This document shows, one piece after another, positions 9,525 to 18,243 of a stretch of 64,000 nucleotides of DNA. The stretch spans positions 62,001 through 126,000 of the forward strand of contig OY969922.1 of assembly GCA_963704595.1 (NCBI GenBank). Direction: 5' to 3'. The position numbers were made by a program, and so were the translations under genes. This DNA is from Acuticoccus sp963704595 (lineage in GTDB: Bacteria; Pseudomonadota; Alphaproteobacteria; Rhizobiales; Amorphaceae). The notes under the pieces are model-generated. The model saw only the letters and a program-made list of their open reading frames with translations, was not told the origin of the DNA and ran no database searches. Within the stretch, counting starts at the first letter, position 1. The number at the start of each line of letters is the position of its first letter.

Positions 9525-11108
9525 CTAGTTCTGGACGCGGCGGACGTTCCAGAAGAACGGCACGGGGCTCTCGATGAAGCCTTCGAGGTTGGTCGCGATG
9601 CCCTGGAACGGGAAGGTCTGCCCCAGCGGCACGAACGGGACGAGATCGTTCGCGACGGTCTGCATCTCCTCGGCCAGCGCCTTCTGCTTCTCCGCGTCGG
9701 AAGTCGACGCGAATTCGGCCCGCAGCTCCTGCAGCCTGTCGGAGCAGGCCCAGCCGAACCAGCCGTCGTCGCACGCACCGGCGACGTAGACGTTGGTCAT
9801 CGGGTTGGACTGGTCGATGAAGCCCCAGCCGGTCATGAACACGTTCCAGCCGCCGTCGGCGACCGCCTCCTTGCTGGCGCGGCGGGTGGCGACGGTCGCC
9901 CAGTCCGTCATCTGCTCCTCGACGGTGAAGCCGACCTCTTCCAGCATCGGCTTCAGCACCGAATAGACCGCGTCCTGCGCCGGGATGTCGGTCACGTGGA
10001 GGATGAGGACGGGGGTGCCGTCGTAGCCGGCTTCTTCCAGAAGGGCCTGGGCCTTGGCCTTGTCGCGGGTGAGGACGCGTTCGGTGTTGGCGTCGCTGGC
10101 GAAGGGCGTGTCGCAGAAGAAGACCGCGGCGCACTCGAGGTACATGTCCGTCCGGTCGCCGAAGCTTGCCTGGAGGAACGGCGTCTGCTCGACGGCCCAC
10201 TGCAGCGCCTGCCGGATCTTCGGGTCGTCGAACGGCGGGTTCTTGTGGTTGACGACGAGCTGGATCGAGTTGCCGGACATCTTCGCCGCGATCGGCTTGG
10301 CGGTGTCGACCCCGTCGAAGAAGGCGAGAAGGTCGGCGGGGACTTCCTCGATCCAGTCGATCTCGCCGGCGATCAGCGCGTCGACTGCCTGCGCGGTGTC
10401 GGGGATGTAGATGATCTCCACCCTGTCGAAGTGGGCGACCTTGCCGCCGGCGGCCATGGAGGCGGGCTCCTCACGCGGCACGTAGTCCGCGAACTTCTCG
10501 AACTCGACCTTGGCGCCCGGCACCCACGAGTCCGGGATCAGCTTGTAGGGGCCGGAGCCGATGGGCTCGGTCACGGGGTCGGACGGATCGTTGGCGGCCA
10601 TTTCCGCCGGCATGATGACCGGCACGTTGGACGAGACCTTGCCCAGCGCCGGAAGCACCTGCGACCACGGCTCCTTCATGGTGATGACGATGGTGTCGTC
10701 GCCGTCGGCGGCGATGCTCTCCATCTTTGAGAACATGATCTTGCCGAGGCCGTCGACCTTGCCCCAGCGCTCGATGGAGGCGACCGCGTCCTCGGCGGTG
10801 ACGTCGCTGCCGTCGTGGAACTTGAGGCCGTCCCGCAGGGTCATCGTGTAGACGAGGCCGTCTTCCGAGACCGAATGGTCGCCGACCATCTGCGGCTGCA
10901 CGTCGAAGTTCCCGTCCATCGAGAACAGCGTGTCGTACATCAGGTACGACGCGTTGCGGATGGTGAAGTTCGTGGTGCTGATCGGGTCCAGCGTGTTGAT
11001 GTCGCCGTTCATCCTGAGGCGCAGGACCTCCTCGGCCGAGGCGAGCCCCGGCGCGGCGAGGATCGATGCTGCGACGAGCGATGCGGCGAGCGCTGATCTG
11101 AGTGTCAT
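9525..11108 (-). CDS. Peptide-type ABC extracellular solute-binding protein (family 5)
   Basis: 527 residues. A GGGAGG ribosome site precedes ATG 11108, followed by a Sec signal peptide (LRSALAASLVAASILAAPGL, cleavage near ASA-EE). The mature protein has the family-5 binding-protein signatures: LDPISTTNFTIRNASYLMYD, the LRDGLKFHDGSDVTAED motif, and PIGSGPYKL. It captures the substrate in the periplasm and delivers it to the permeases encoded downstream. First gene of a six-gene operon. Three palindromes sharing an AACGTT core lie between it and the divergent LacI gene, so LacI-type control by the substrate or its product is likely. The ligand (peptide, opine, sugar oligomer or other) is unknown. 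Confidence 0.93.
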   Translation of the reverse strand: MTLRSALAASLVAASILAAPGLASAEEVLRLRMNGDINTLDPISTTNFTIRNASYLMYDTLFSMDGNFDVQPQMVGDHSVSEDGLVYTMTLRDGLKFHDGSDVTAEDAVASIERWGKVDGLGKIMFSKMESIAADGDDTIVITMKEPWSQVLPALGKVSSNVPVIMPAEMAANDPSDPVTEPIGSGPYKLIPDSWVPGAKVEFEKFADYVPREEPASMAAGGKVAHFDRVEIIYIPDTAQAVDALIAGEIDWIEEVPADLLAFFDGVDTAKPIAAKMSGNSIQLVVNHKNPPFDDPKIRQALQWAVEQTPFLQASFGDRTDMYLECAAVFFCDTPFASDANTERVLTRDKAKAQALLEEAGYDGTPVLILHVTDIPAQDAVYSVLKPMLEEVGFTVEEQMTDWATVATRRASKEAVADGGWNVFMTGWGFIDQSNPMTNVYVAGACDDGWFGWACSDRLQELRAEFASTSDAEKQKALAEEMQTVANDLVPFVPLGQTFPFQGIATNLEGFIESPVPFFWNVRRVQN

Positions 11109-11136
11109 CTGTTTCCCTCCCCGTCGGCGCCGAAAC

Positions 11137-11146
11137 GAAACGTTTC
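11137..11146. promoter_or_regulatory. LacI-type operator candidate 1
   Basis: GAAACGTTTC, a perfect 10-base palindrome with a central CG, 28 bases upstream of the binding-protein start. Central-CG even palindromes are typical LacI-family operators, and a divergent lacI-type gene is adjacent. Confidence 0.5.
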
Positions 11147-11220
11147 TTGCGGGACGTGCCTGACAACGGCCGCCCTCTCTTGCCCGACGTGACCCATTCG
11201 TACCGCAATCGCCAATATCA

Positions 11221-11232
11221 CGCAACGTTACG
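11221..11232. promoter_or_regulatory. LacI-type operator candidate 2
   Basis: CGCAACGTTACG, one mismatch from a perfect 12-base palindrome and nearly identical to the site at 11298-11309. Its centre is 77 bases from that of the latter, a spacing compatible with looping. Confidence 0.55.
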
Positions 11233-11297
11233 CGCGCAATTTATTGCCATCACGCTGATCGCAGGCGCAATCGCGGTTGCCGCACGCGAACACGGCG

Positions 11298-11309
11298 CGT
11301 AACGTTACG
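11298..11309. promoter_or_regulatory. LacI-type operator candidate 3
   Basis: CGTAACGTTACG is a perfect 12-base palindrome ending 23 bases before the lacI-type start codon, well placed for autoregulation. An alternative GTG start of the regulator at 11309 would overlap it, which argues for the start at 11333. Confidence 0.6.
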
Positions 11310-11332
11310 TGCGGCAGGAAAAAGGGGCGGCG

Positions 11333-12346
11333 GTGAGCACGATCAGGGATGTTGCACGGGCGGCGGGCGTATCGGTGACCACCGTCTCGGCAACCATCAA
11401 CCGCACCGCCCCGGTGTCCGAAGCGATGCAGAAGCGCGTGTGGGACGCCGTCGAGGCGATGAACTACCGCCCCGATCCCATCGCACGCCACCTGCGGTCG
11501 GCAAAGTCGATGACCGTCGGCCTCGTCCTGCCGGACATTGCTGCACCGTTCTGGGGCCACCTCGCCAAGGCGGTCCACCAATCGATGTCGGCGGTCGGCT
11601 ACCGGCTGTTCCTCTCCTCCAACGACGACGACCCGGAGCGCGAGCTCGACGACATCCGCGCCTTCACCGCCCACCGCGTCGCGGGGCTGGTGATCGCGCC
11701 GACCAGCCACGGCGCCAACTACCCGGAGCGGCTCGCCAAGGCGCTGCACACCCCCGCCGTCCTGATCGACCGGATCGTCCCCGGCGTCGCCATGGATGCG
11801 GTGACCGACGACAACGCCTTCGGCGCCAGCCTCCTCGTCGGCTACCTCAGGCGGCTCGGCCACAGGCGGATCGGCTTCATCGCCGGACGCACCGGGATCT
11901 CGACGTCGGACGAGCGGCTCGCCGGGTTCGAGGCCGCGATGGCCGCCGCCGACCTCCCCATCGATCCCGCCCACGTTCGCCGCGAGGCCCACCGCCACGA
12001 GCACGCCTTCACCGCCGTGCAGCAGATGATGTCAGGCCCCGTGCCGCCGACGGCGATCATCTCGATCAACATCGCGCAGACCCACGGCATCGTGTCCGGC
12101 GCGCGCAACATGGGGCTCGAAGTGCCGCGCGACCTCTCGGTGGTCTCGTTCGACGGCTTTCACGACGCCAACGACTGGCGCCCCGGCATCACCTCGCTGT
12201 CGCAGGACATCGCGTCGATCTCGAAGACCGCGTCGGACTTCCTGCTCAAGCGGATCGACCGGGGCGACAAGGCGGCCGAACCCACGGTCGTGCGCGTTCC
12301 GCCGACGCTGAAGGTCCGCAACTCCGCCGGACCGCCGCCGGGCTGA
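11333..12346 (+). CDS. LacI-family transcriptional regulator
   Basis: 337 residues from GTG 11333, preceded by an AAAGGGG purine stretch. The N-terminal helix-turn-helix reads TIRDVARAAGVSVTTVSATI, followed by the hinge helix region (NYRPDPIARHLRS) that inserts in the minor groove, and a periplasmic-binding-protein-like effector domain with PFWGHLAKAV, RRLGHRRIGFIAG and DLSVVSFDGF. It is divergent from the peptide-type ABC operon and probably represses it until the imported compound or a derivative binds. The AACGTT-centred palindromes in the 224-base gap are the likely operators. Confidence 0.92.
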   Translation: MSTIRDVARAAGVSVTTVSATINRTAPVSEAMQKRVWDAVEAMNYRPDPIARHLRSAKSMTVGLVLPDIAAPFWGHLAKAVHQSMSAVGYRLFLSSNDDDPERELDDIRAFTAHRVAGLVIAPTSHGANYPERLAKALHTPAVLIDRIVPGVAMDAVTDDNAFGASLLVGYLRRLGHRRIGFIAGRTGISTSDERLAGFEAAMAAADLPIDPAHVRREAHRHEHAFTAVQQMMSGPVPPTAIISINIAQTHGIVSGARNMGLEVPRDLSVVSFDGFHDANDWRPGITSLSQDIASISKTASDFLLKRIDRGDKAAEPTVVRVPPTLKVRNSAGPPPG

Positions 12347-12349
12347 CTG

Positions 12350-13114
12350 TCAGCGCTCCTCGGTGAGCCAGGTGAGGAGGTTGACCCAGAGCGTCTTGTA
12401 GCCCTCCCACGCGCAGAATTCCTTCGACAGCCAATGCGGGCCGATGTCGGACGTCCACGCCGCGCTCCGTCCCTTGCCGTGCTCGCCGAGGACGAGGAGC
12501 GGGTGCCCGCCCTCTGACTCCGGCAGCCGCGCCAGCACGGTCGCGCCGTCCTTCGGCTCGACCTCGTTGATGCCGAGGAGCGGCGGCCATGTGCCGGAAA
12601 GGCCCGCCAGCACAGGGTGCTCTGCGAGAAGGTCGGGCGTCACGCCCTCAGGGATCTCGATCCGGTCGTCCCACGGCAGGCAGGTGACGGGGAGCGCCTC
12701 CTCCACCGGGGTGCGGCGCCAGCGGGCCCGCCCGTCGATCCCCTGGAAGGAGAGGTAGCCGCCGATCATCAGGAGGCCGCCGCCGTCCGCCGTCCAGTCG
12801 CGGATCAGCTTCAGCCGGTTTGGCATCGTGCGGCTTTCGAGGAACACCGCCGGCGGCAGCAGGAGCGAGTTCGCGCCGATGTCGGAGATGATGATGGCGT
12901 CGTACTTCGCGAGCCCCTCGCGCTCGAACGGCAGGTCGTTCGCCGCCTCGTGCGCGGGCATGTAGGTGAGGTCGAACGCCGTGCCCTTGAGGGCGGCCAC
13001 CAGCGGCTCCGCGCCGAGGTGGAACGACACCGAGCCGAACTGGTCGAAGCCCTTGTAGTGGGTGGCGGAGCTGACCCAGCTCTCGCCGACGAGGAGGACG
13101 GACTTTTGTGCCAT
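12350..13114 (-). CDS. ThuA/glutamine-amidotransferase-like protein
   Basis: 254 residues from ATG 13114. The sequence has the flavodoxin-like class-I glutamine-amidotransferase fold of the ThuA/DUF1355-like group: SVLLVGESWVSSATHYKGFD, YDAIIISDIGANSLLLPP, DGGGLLMIGGYLSFQGI and GKGRSAAWTSDIGPHWLSKE. Such proteins occur beside sugar or polyol catabolic genes and lack a proven glutaminase triad. It converges on the LacI gene with a 3-base gap, so the two do not share a promoter. Function unknown beyond the fold. Confidence 0.8.
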   Translation of the reverse strand: MAQKSVLLVGESWVSSATHYKGFDQFGSVSFHLGAEPLVAALKGTAFDLTYMPAHEAANDLPFEREGLAKYDAIIISDIGANSLLLPPAVFLESRTMPNRLKLIRDWTADGGGLLMIGGYLSFQGIDGRARWRRTPVEEALPVTCLPWDDRIEIPEGVTPDLLAEHPVLAGLSGTWPPLLGINEVEPKDGATVLARLPESEGGHPLLVLGEHGKGRSAAWTSDIGPHWLSKEFCAWEGYKTLWVNLLTWLTEER

Positions 13115-13488
13115 GACGGGCCTTCGGGTTGCGCAAGGGGCGTGGCGGCAGGCTGCGGCGCCGGCCGGATGGACGCCGAGCTTGCCCACGATGCGCGCCA
13201 CCAGCAAGAGGCGGCCCTTCCGTCGACCGGCTTGTAAAGCGGCGCGGTAAAGCGTCTTATTTGTTCGGCCCTGCGCGTTCGTGCGCCACGCCCCCGCGGG
13301 CTCTCCCCCGCGCCCAGTCTTTCTCCCGAAAGGCTGAGAGGCGCCCTGCGCATTATTCAGTCAGCCCAGAATCCCGCAACGATTTCAGAATACTGTCTTG
13401 TTGACAGAATTTTCCGGCTCGGATCAGACTGCCCCGGTTTCGCGTCGTCCGGTCTCCATCCATTCCCCCAGTCATCGAGGGTTCGACC
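13115..13488. other. 374-base divergent intergenic region upstream of sugar operon
   Basis: No gene seen. It should hold promoters for the ThuA-like gene and the sugar operon. A small inverted repeat CTGTC-TTGTT-GACAG (13393-13407) overlaps a TTGACA (13401-13406) that could be a -35 element, but no convincing -10 follows. CAGAAT recurs at 13386-13391 and 13405-13410. A GGCTGAGAGG stretch near 13331 is only superficially riboswitch-like. Confidence 0.4.
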
Positions 13489-14430
13489 ATGCATCCGTCC
13501 AAACGACTTGCCAGTTACGCCGCCGCCGTCTTCGTCGCGCTGGGCCTCGGCGCCGCAGCCGCACAGGCGCAGACCTTCGCGCTGGTGACGATCAACCAGC
13601 AGGCGCTATTCTTCAACCAGATCAATGACGGCGCGCAGGAAGCAGCCGACGCCGCCGGCGCCGAGCTCGTCATCTTCGACGCCAACAACGTCCCGTCCGC
13701 GCAGAACACCGCGATCGAGAACTACATCACCCAAGGGGTGGACGGCATCATCCTCGTCGCGATCGACGTGAACGGCGTGAAGCCCGCGATCACCGAGGCG
13801 AAGGAGGCTGGCATTCCCGTCGTCGCCATCGACGCGCAGATCCCCGAGGGTGACAACGTCGCCTTCATCGGCGTCGACAACACCGCCGCAGGCGAGGAGA
13901 TCGGCAAGTTCTACGCCGACTACGTCGCATCGGAGATGGGCGGCGAGGCGACCGTCGGCGTGGTGGGCGCGCTCAACTCGTTCATCCAGAACCAGCGCCT
14001 CGACGGCTTCAAGGCCGCGGTCGAGGCGGGCGACGCCGAGGTGACGTTCCTCGACACTGTCGACGGCCGCAACATCCAGGACGTTGCGCTGGGCGCCGCG
14101 GAAAACCTGATGACCGCCAACCCCACGATGAAGACGCTCTACGCCACCGGCGAACCCGCCCTCATCGGCGCCGTCTCCGCCGTGGAGAGCCAGGGCCGGC
14201 AGGAAGACATCAAGGTCTTCGGCTGGGACCTCACCGAGCAGGCCGTGAAGGGGATCGACGAGGGCTGGGTCGTCGCCGTCGTCCAGCAGGACCCGGCCGC
14301 CGAAGGCAAGGCCGCCGTCGAGGCGCTGATGACGCTGACCGGCGGCGGCACCGTCGAGCCGATCATCAACATCCCGGTCACCATCGTCACGAAGGACAAC
14401 GTCGACGATTTCCGCGGCATGTTCGAATAG
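13489..14430 (+). CDS. Sugar ABC transporter substrate-binding protein (RbsB/FrcB class)
   Basis: 313 residues with a Sec signal peptide (ASYAAAVFVALGLGAAAAQA-Q). The mature part is a type-1 periplasmic binding protein: FALVTINQQALFFNQINDGA, the VDGIILVAIDVNGVKPAI lobe and IKVFGWDLTEQAVKG near the C-terminus, all typical of the ribose/fructose group. It feeds the ATPase and permease encoded just downstream. GAGGG lies 9 bases before the ATG. The exact sugar is not evident, but the kinase, isomerase and hydrolase in the operon suggest a sugar or sugar lactone. Confidence 0.92.
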   Translation: MHPSKRLASYAAAVFVALGLGAAAAQAQTFALVTINQQALFFNQINDGAQEAADAAGAELVIFDANNVPSAQNTAIENYITQGVDGIILVAIDVNGVKPAITEAKEAGIPVVAIDAQIPEGDNVAFIGVDNTAAGEEIGKFYADYVASEMGGEATVGVVGALNSFIQNQRLDGFKAAVEAGDAEVTFLDTVDGRNIQDVALGAAENLMTANPTMKTLYATGEPALIGAVSAVESQGRQEDIKVFGWDLTEQAVKGIDEGWVVAVVQQDPAAEGKAAVEALMTLTGGGTVEPIINIPVTIVTKDNVDDFRGMFE

Positions 14431-14452
14431 AGCCCGCGACGAGCGCCGCGCC

Positions 14453-15235
14453 ATGACGGCCCCCGACCGCGTCCGCATGAGCGGGATCGCCAAGCGCTAC
14501 GGGCCGATCCTGTCGCTCGACGACGTGTCGCTGCGGGTCGCGCCAGGCGAGGTGCTTGGCCTCGTCGGCGACAACGGGGCGGGCAAGTCAACGCTCTCCA
14601 AGGTCCTGTCCGGCGCCGAGGTGCCGGACAGCGGAACCGTCGAGATCGACGGCGTTCCGGTCCGATTCGCCTCGCCAATGGACGCGCGCGCCGCCCACGT
14701 CGAGATGGTCTACCAGGACCTCTCGCTGTGCGACACGATCGACGTCGCCGGCAACATCTTCCTCGGCCGCGAACTCCAGACCCGGTTCGCAGCCGTCCCC
14801 TTCCTCGCCAAGCGCGCCATGCACGCCGAGGCCAAGGCGATGCTGGACGCGCTCGGCATCGTCATCCCTGACACGCGGCAGAAGGTGGAGAACCTCTCGG
14901 GCGGACAGCGCCAGTCGGTCGCGATCGCCCGCGCCGTGTCGTTCGACCCCAAGGTCCTCATCATGGACGAGCCGACGGCGGCGCTCGCCGTCGCCGAAGT
15001 CGAGGCAGTGCTCGACCTCATCCGCACCGTGTCGGCGCGCGGCGTCAGCGTCATCCTCATCACCCACCGCCTGCAGGACCTCTTCCTCGTGTGCGACCGG
15101 ATCCAGGTGATGTACGAGGGCCGCAGCGTCGCCGAACGCAGGATCGGCGAGACCGACATCGAGGAGGTCGTGAACCTCATCGTCGGCCGCAAGTTCGACG
15201 CGCGGTCCGCCCGTCACGGCAAGGCAGTGCAATGA
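14453..15235 (+). CDS. Sugar ABC transporter ATPase, single-domain (FrcA class)
   Basis: 260 residues with Walker A GDNGAGKST, Q-loop YQDLSLCDTIDV, signature NLSGGQRQSVAIARA, Walker B VLIMDEPTAAL and H-loop ITHRLQD. Most ribose-type importers use a 500-residue tandem ATPase; this is a single-domain form like rhizobial FrcA, which works as a homodimer. Its stop overlaps the permease start (ATGA), implying coupled translation. Confidence 0.92.
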   Translation: MTAPDRVRMSGIAKRYGPILSLDDVSLRVAPGEVLGLVGDNGAGKSTLSKVLSGAEVPDSGTVEIDGVPVRFASPMDARAAHVEMVYQDLSLCDTIDVAGNIFLGRELQTRFAAVPFLAKRAMHAEAKAMLDALGIVIPDTRQKVENLSGGQRQSVAIARAVSFDPKVLIMDEPTAALAVAEVEAVLDLIRTVSARGVSVILITHRLQDLFLVCDRIQVMYEGRSVAERRIGETDIEEVVNLIVGRKFDARSARHGKAVQ

Positions 15236-16257
15236 GCGAAAAGCCAGCAGAGGACGAGAGCCTCCACGGTGCGGCGAGCGCCCCGCGCGTGCGCGGCGTG
15301 CGGCTCGGCGACCGGCTGCGCGAGGCGGGCGGCACGGCGTCCATCGCGGTCTTCTTCGCCGCCATCGTGCTCATCTTCAGCCTGTCGACGGACGTCTTCA
15401 TGTCGGCGCCCAACGCGCTCAACATCATCCGGCAGGCAGCGCCCCTCCTCATCGTCGCCGCTGCGATGACGTTCGTCATCACCACCGGGGGGATCGACCT
15501 GTCTGTCGGCTCGGTGCTGGCCCTCGTCTGCGCGCTGTCGGCGGCGATGCTCCAGGCCGACGTGCCGTGGCCGGTGGTCATCGTCGCGATGCTGGCCCTC
15601 GGCGCCTTCATCGGCGCGGTGCAGGGCTACCTCATCGCCTACGAAGGCATCCCCGCCTTCATCGTCACGCTCGCCGGCCTCTCGATCTTCCGCGGCCTCG
15701 CGCTCCTCATCACCGGCGGCTACTCGATCCCCATCGCACCGGACAACGCGTTCGTCTTCCTCGGCCGCGGCTGGGCGTTCGGCGTCCCGGTGCCGGCGTG
15801 GATCGCGTTCGGCTGCCTCATCGTCGGCTTCATCGTCTACGGCAGCACGCGGTTCGGCCGCTACGTCACCGGAATCGGCGCCAACGCGGAAGCGGTGCGC
15901 CGCGCCGGCGTCAACGTCGCGCGGATGCGGCTTGCGGTCTACGCCATATCGGGCGCCGCGGCAGCGCTGGCGGGGATCATCCTCGCCGGCCGCCTCGGCT
16001 CGGGCTCGTCCAACGCCGGGCAGGGCTTCGAGCTTGAGGTGATTGCCGCGGTGGTGCTGGGCGGCACGTCGCTCTTCGGCGGGCGCGGCTCGATGCTGGG
16101 CACGCTTCTGGGGGCGCTGACGGTCTCGGTGATCGCCAACGGCCTCATCCTCCTCCACATGTCCCCGTTCCTGACGCCGATCGTCACCGGGTGCATCATC
16201 CTCATCGCGATCTGGCTGAACTTCCGCCTGTTCCGCACCGCCGGGAGAACGAGATGA
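15232..16257 (+). CDS. Sugar ABC transporter permease (RbsC/FrcC class)
   Basis: 341 residues from ATG 15232. After a roughly 40-residue cytoplasmic N-terminus come 8-10 hydrophobic helices. Family motifs are TTGGIDLSVGSVLAL, ITGGYSIPI, YVTGIGANAEAVRRAGVNV and VVLGGTSLFGGRGSMLGT, the last forming the cytoplasmic coupling region. A homodimer forms the channel. Its stop overlaps the next start (ATGA). Confidence 0.92.
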   Translation: MSEKPAEDESLHGAASAPRVRGVRLGDRLREAGGTASIAVFFAAIVLIFSLSTDVFMSAPNALNIIRQAAPLLIVAAAMTFVITTGGIDLSVGSVLALVCALSAAMLQADVPWPVVIVAMLALGAFIGAVQGYLIAYEGIPAFIVTLAGLSIFRGLALLITGGYSIPIAPDNAFVFLGRGWAFGVPVPAWIAFGCLIVGFIVYGSTRFGRYVTGIGANAEAVRRAGVNVARMRLAVYAISGAAAALAGIILAGRLGSGSSNAGQGFELEVIAAVVLGGTSLFGGRGSMLGTLLGALTVSVIANGLILLHMSPFLTPIVTGCIILIAIWLNFRLFRTAGRTR

Positions 16258-17300
16258 CCGACATCGGCGTGCGCTCCGGCAAGGTGATGACCGTGACCGG
16301 CCCCGTCCCGGTGGCGGACCTCGGCGTCACCCTGATGCACGAGCACATCCTCCTCGACGGGGACCGCGCCTGGCGTCCCACCCCCGGCCTCGACCCAGCG
16401 CTCACCGAAGAGCCCGTCCGCCTCGAGATCTACGGCGAGCTCAGGATGAACCCCTACATGAACCGCGACAACGTCTCGCTCCGCAGCGAGGACGACGCGG
16501 CGGCGGAGCTCGGCCAGTTCCGCGACCTCGGCGGACGCACGGTGGTCGACCCCACCAACATCGGCATCGGCCGCGACGGGCCGGCGCTCCGCCGCATCTC
16601 CGAGGCGACCGGCCTCCAGATCGTGATGGGAAGCGGCTTTTACCTCGAATTCAGCCACCCCGAGTGGTTCGCCGCGATGGACGTGGAGGAGGTGACCGAC
16701 CTCATCGTGCGCGACGTCGGCGGCGGGCCGGACGCGCCGGAGGTGACCGCCGGGCTGATCGGCGAGATCGGCGTCTCGAAGGATTTCACGCCCGCCGAGC
16801 GCAAGTCGCTGACGGCGGCGGCGCGCGCCTCGGCACGGACCGGCGTGCCGCTGATGGTCCACCTCCCCGGCTGGGAGCGGCTCGCGCATGAGGTGCTCGA
16901 CGTCGCGGAGGCCGAGGGCGTCGACCTCAACCACCTGGTGCTGTGCCACATGAACCCCAGCCACGCCGACCTCGACTACCAGACGAGCCTCGCCCGGCGC
17001 GGCGCCTACCTCGAATACGACATGATCGGCATGGACTATTACTACGCCGACCAGGACGCCCAGTCCCCCTCCGACGAGGAGAACGCGCGCGCGATCCGCA
17101 CCCTGGTCGACGCCGGCCATGCCGACCGCGTGCTCCTGTCGCAGGACGTGTTCATGAAGATGATGCTGACCCGCTACGGCGGCTTCGGCTACGGCTACAT
17201 CCAGCGCCACTTCGTGCCGCGCCTGATGCGCCACGGCGTCGACCGCGCGGTGATCGACGCGATGCTGACGGACAACCCGCGCCGGGTCTTCGGCGGCTGA
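16254..17300 (+). CDS. Phosphotriesterase-family metal-dependent hydrolase
   Basis: 348 residues. A binuclear-metal TIM barrel of the phosphotriesterase family: HxH in GVTLMHEHILLDG, bridging acidic residue in LIGEIGVSKDF (Glu where classical phosphotriesterase uses carboxylated Lys), His in MVHLPGWE and LCHMNPSHADLDY, and Asp in LLSQDVFMK. Members with this pattern are usually sugar-lactone or phospho-sugar-lactone hydrolases rather than pesticide-degrading enzymes. Position inside the sugar operon, with stop/start overlaps, supports a lactonase role in catabolism of the imported sugar. This role is inferred. Confidence 0.87.
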   Translation: MTDIGVRSGKVMTVTGPVPVADLGVTLMHEHILLDGDRAWRPTPGLDPALTEEPVRLEIYGELRMNPYMNRDNVSLRSEDDAAAELGQFRDLGGRTVVDPTNIGIGRDGPALRRISEATGLQIVMGSGFYLEFSHPEWFAAMDVEEVTDLIVRDVGGGPDAPEVTAGLIGEIGVSKDFTPAERKSLTAAARASARTGVPLMVHLPGWERLAHEVLDVAEAEGVDLNHLVLCHMNPSHADLDYQTSLARRGAYLEYDMIGMDYYYADQDAQSPSDEENARAIRTLVDAGHADRVLLSQDVFMKMMLTRYGGFGYGYIQRHFVPRLMRHGVDRAVIDAMLTDNPRRVFGG

Positions 17301-17305
17301 GCGCC

Positions 17306-18199
17306 GTGGCGATCCACGTCGTCGGCAACGTGTGCATCGACTGGCGCTTCGCGCTCGGCCGCCTGCCGCGCCCCGGCGAGACCGCCAACGCCGACGCCCT
17401 GTCGTTCGACCTCGGCGGCAAGGGCGCACTCCAGGCGATCGCCGCCGCCCGCACCGGCGCAGCCGTCCACCTCTGGGCCGCCGTCGGCACCGACGCTGAG
17501 GCCGGCGATATCCGCCGCCTCCTTTCGGCCGCCGGCTTGAGCTGTGACGGCCTCGTCTCTGTCGCTGCCCCAACGGACCGTTCGGTGATCCTAGTCGAAG
17601 CAGGCGGCGAGAACGTCATCGTCTCCGCCGTGGAGGCGGCGCGCGCGTTCCGCCCTGACACCGCCGGCTGGCTGGAGGCGGCGGCCAGCGGCGACACCCT
17701 CCTGATGCAGAACAACCTGTCGGCGGACGCGACCGCCGCCGCCATGGCAGCGGCTCGGGAACGAGGCCTCTACACCGTCTGGAACCCGAGCCCTGCGCCG
17801 GGTGCCGCGGCCGACCTCCGCGTCGATCTCGTCGTCGTCAACCGCGGCGAGGGCGAGGCGCTGACCGGCGCCACGGAACCCGCCGCGATCCTCGCCGGGC
17901 TGCGTGCCCTTGGCGCTGCGGCGGCCATCGTCACCCTCGGCGCGGACGGCGCTGCCGTACTCGGCCCCGGCGACGATGCGCCCGCCTTCGTGCCGGCGGC
18001 GCCCGTCGAGGGGGTGGACGCCAGCGGCGCCGGCGACGTGTTCTGCGGCGTCGTCGTCGGCGTCCTCAGCGCAGGCCGCCCGCTCGCCGAGGCCGTGCGG
18101 ATCGGCGCCGCCGCAGCCAGCCTCTCCGTCACCCGCCCCGGCACCGCCGCCGCAATCCCCACCGCCGCCGAGATCGCCGCAATCGCGCGGCAAGGCTGA
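17306..18199 (+). CDS. PfkB-family carbohydrate kinase
   Basis: 297 residues from GTG 17306, five bases after the preceding stop. It has the PfkB/ribokinase fold: substrate site RPGETANADALSFDLGGKGA (the GGKG di-glycine) and catalytic motif VDASGAGDVFCGVVVG with the general-base Asp in GAGD. It phosphorylates a sugar or sugar derivative delivered by the operon's importer. The sequence is very alanine-rich but intact. Specificity is not assignable. Confidence 0.9.
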   Translation: MAIHVVGNVCIDWRFALGRLPRPGETANADALSFDLGGKGALQAIAAARTGAAVHLWAAVGTDAEAGDIRRLLSAAGLSCDGLVSVAAPTDRSVILVEAGGENVIVSAVEAARAFRPDTAGWLEAAASGDTLLMQNNLSADATAAAMAAARERGLYTVWNPSPAPGAAADLRVDLVVVNRGEGEALTGATEPAAILAGLRALGAAAAIVTLGADGAAVLGPGDDAPAFVPAAPVEGVDASGAGDVFCGVVVGVLSAGRPLAEAVRIGAAAASLSVTRPGTAAAIPTAAEIAAIARQG

Positions 18200-18243
18200 C
18201 CGCCCGCCCGTGCCACAACGGGCAGACCACGAGGGAATTCGCC

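Noticed and set aside
13325..13345. GGCTGAGAGG stretch resembling part of a thiamine riboswitch
   Set aside because: The other conserved TPP-riboswitch blocks and pairing partners are absent, and the downstream gene is a sugar-binding protein.
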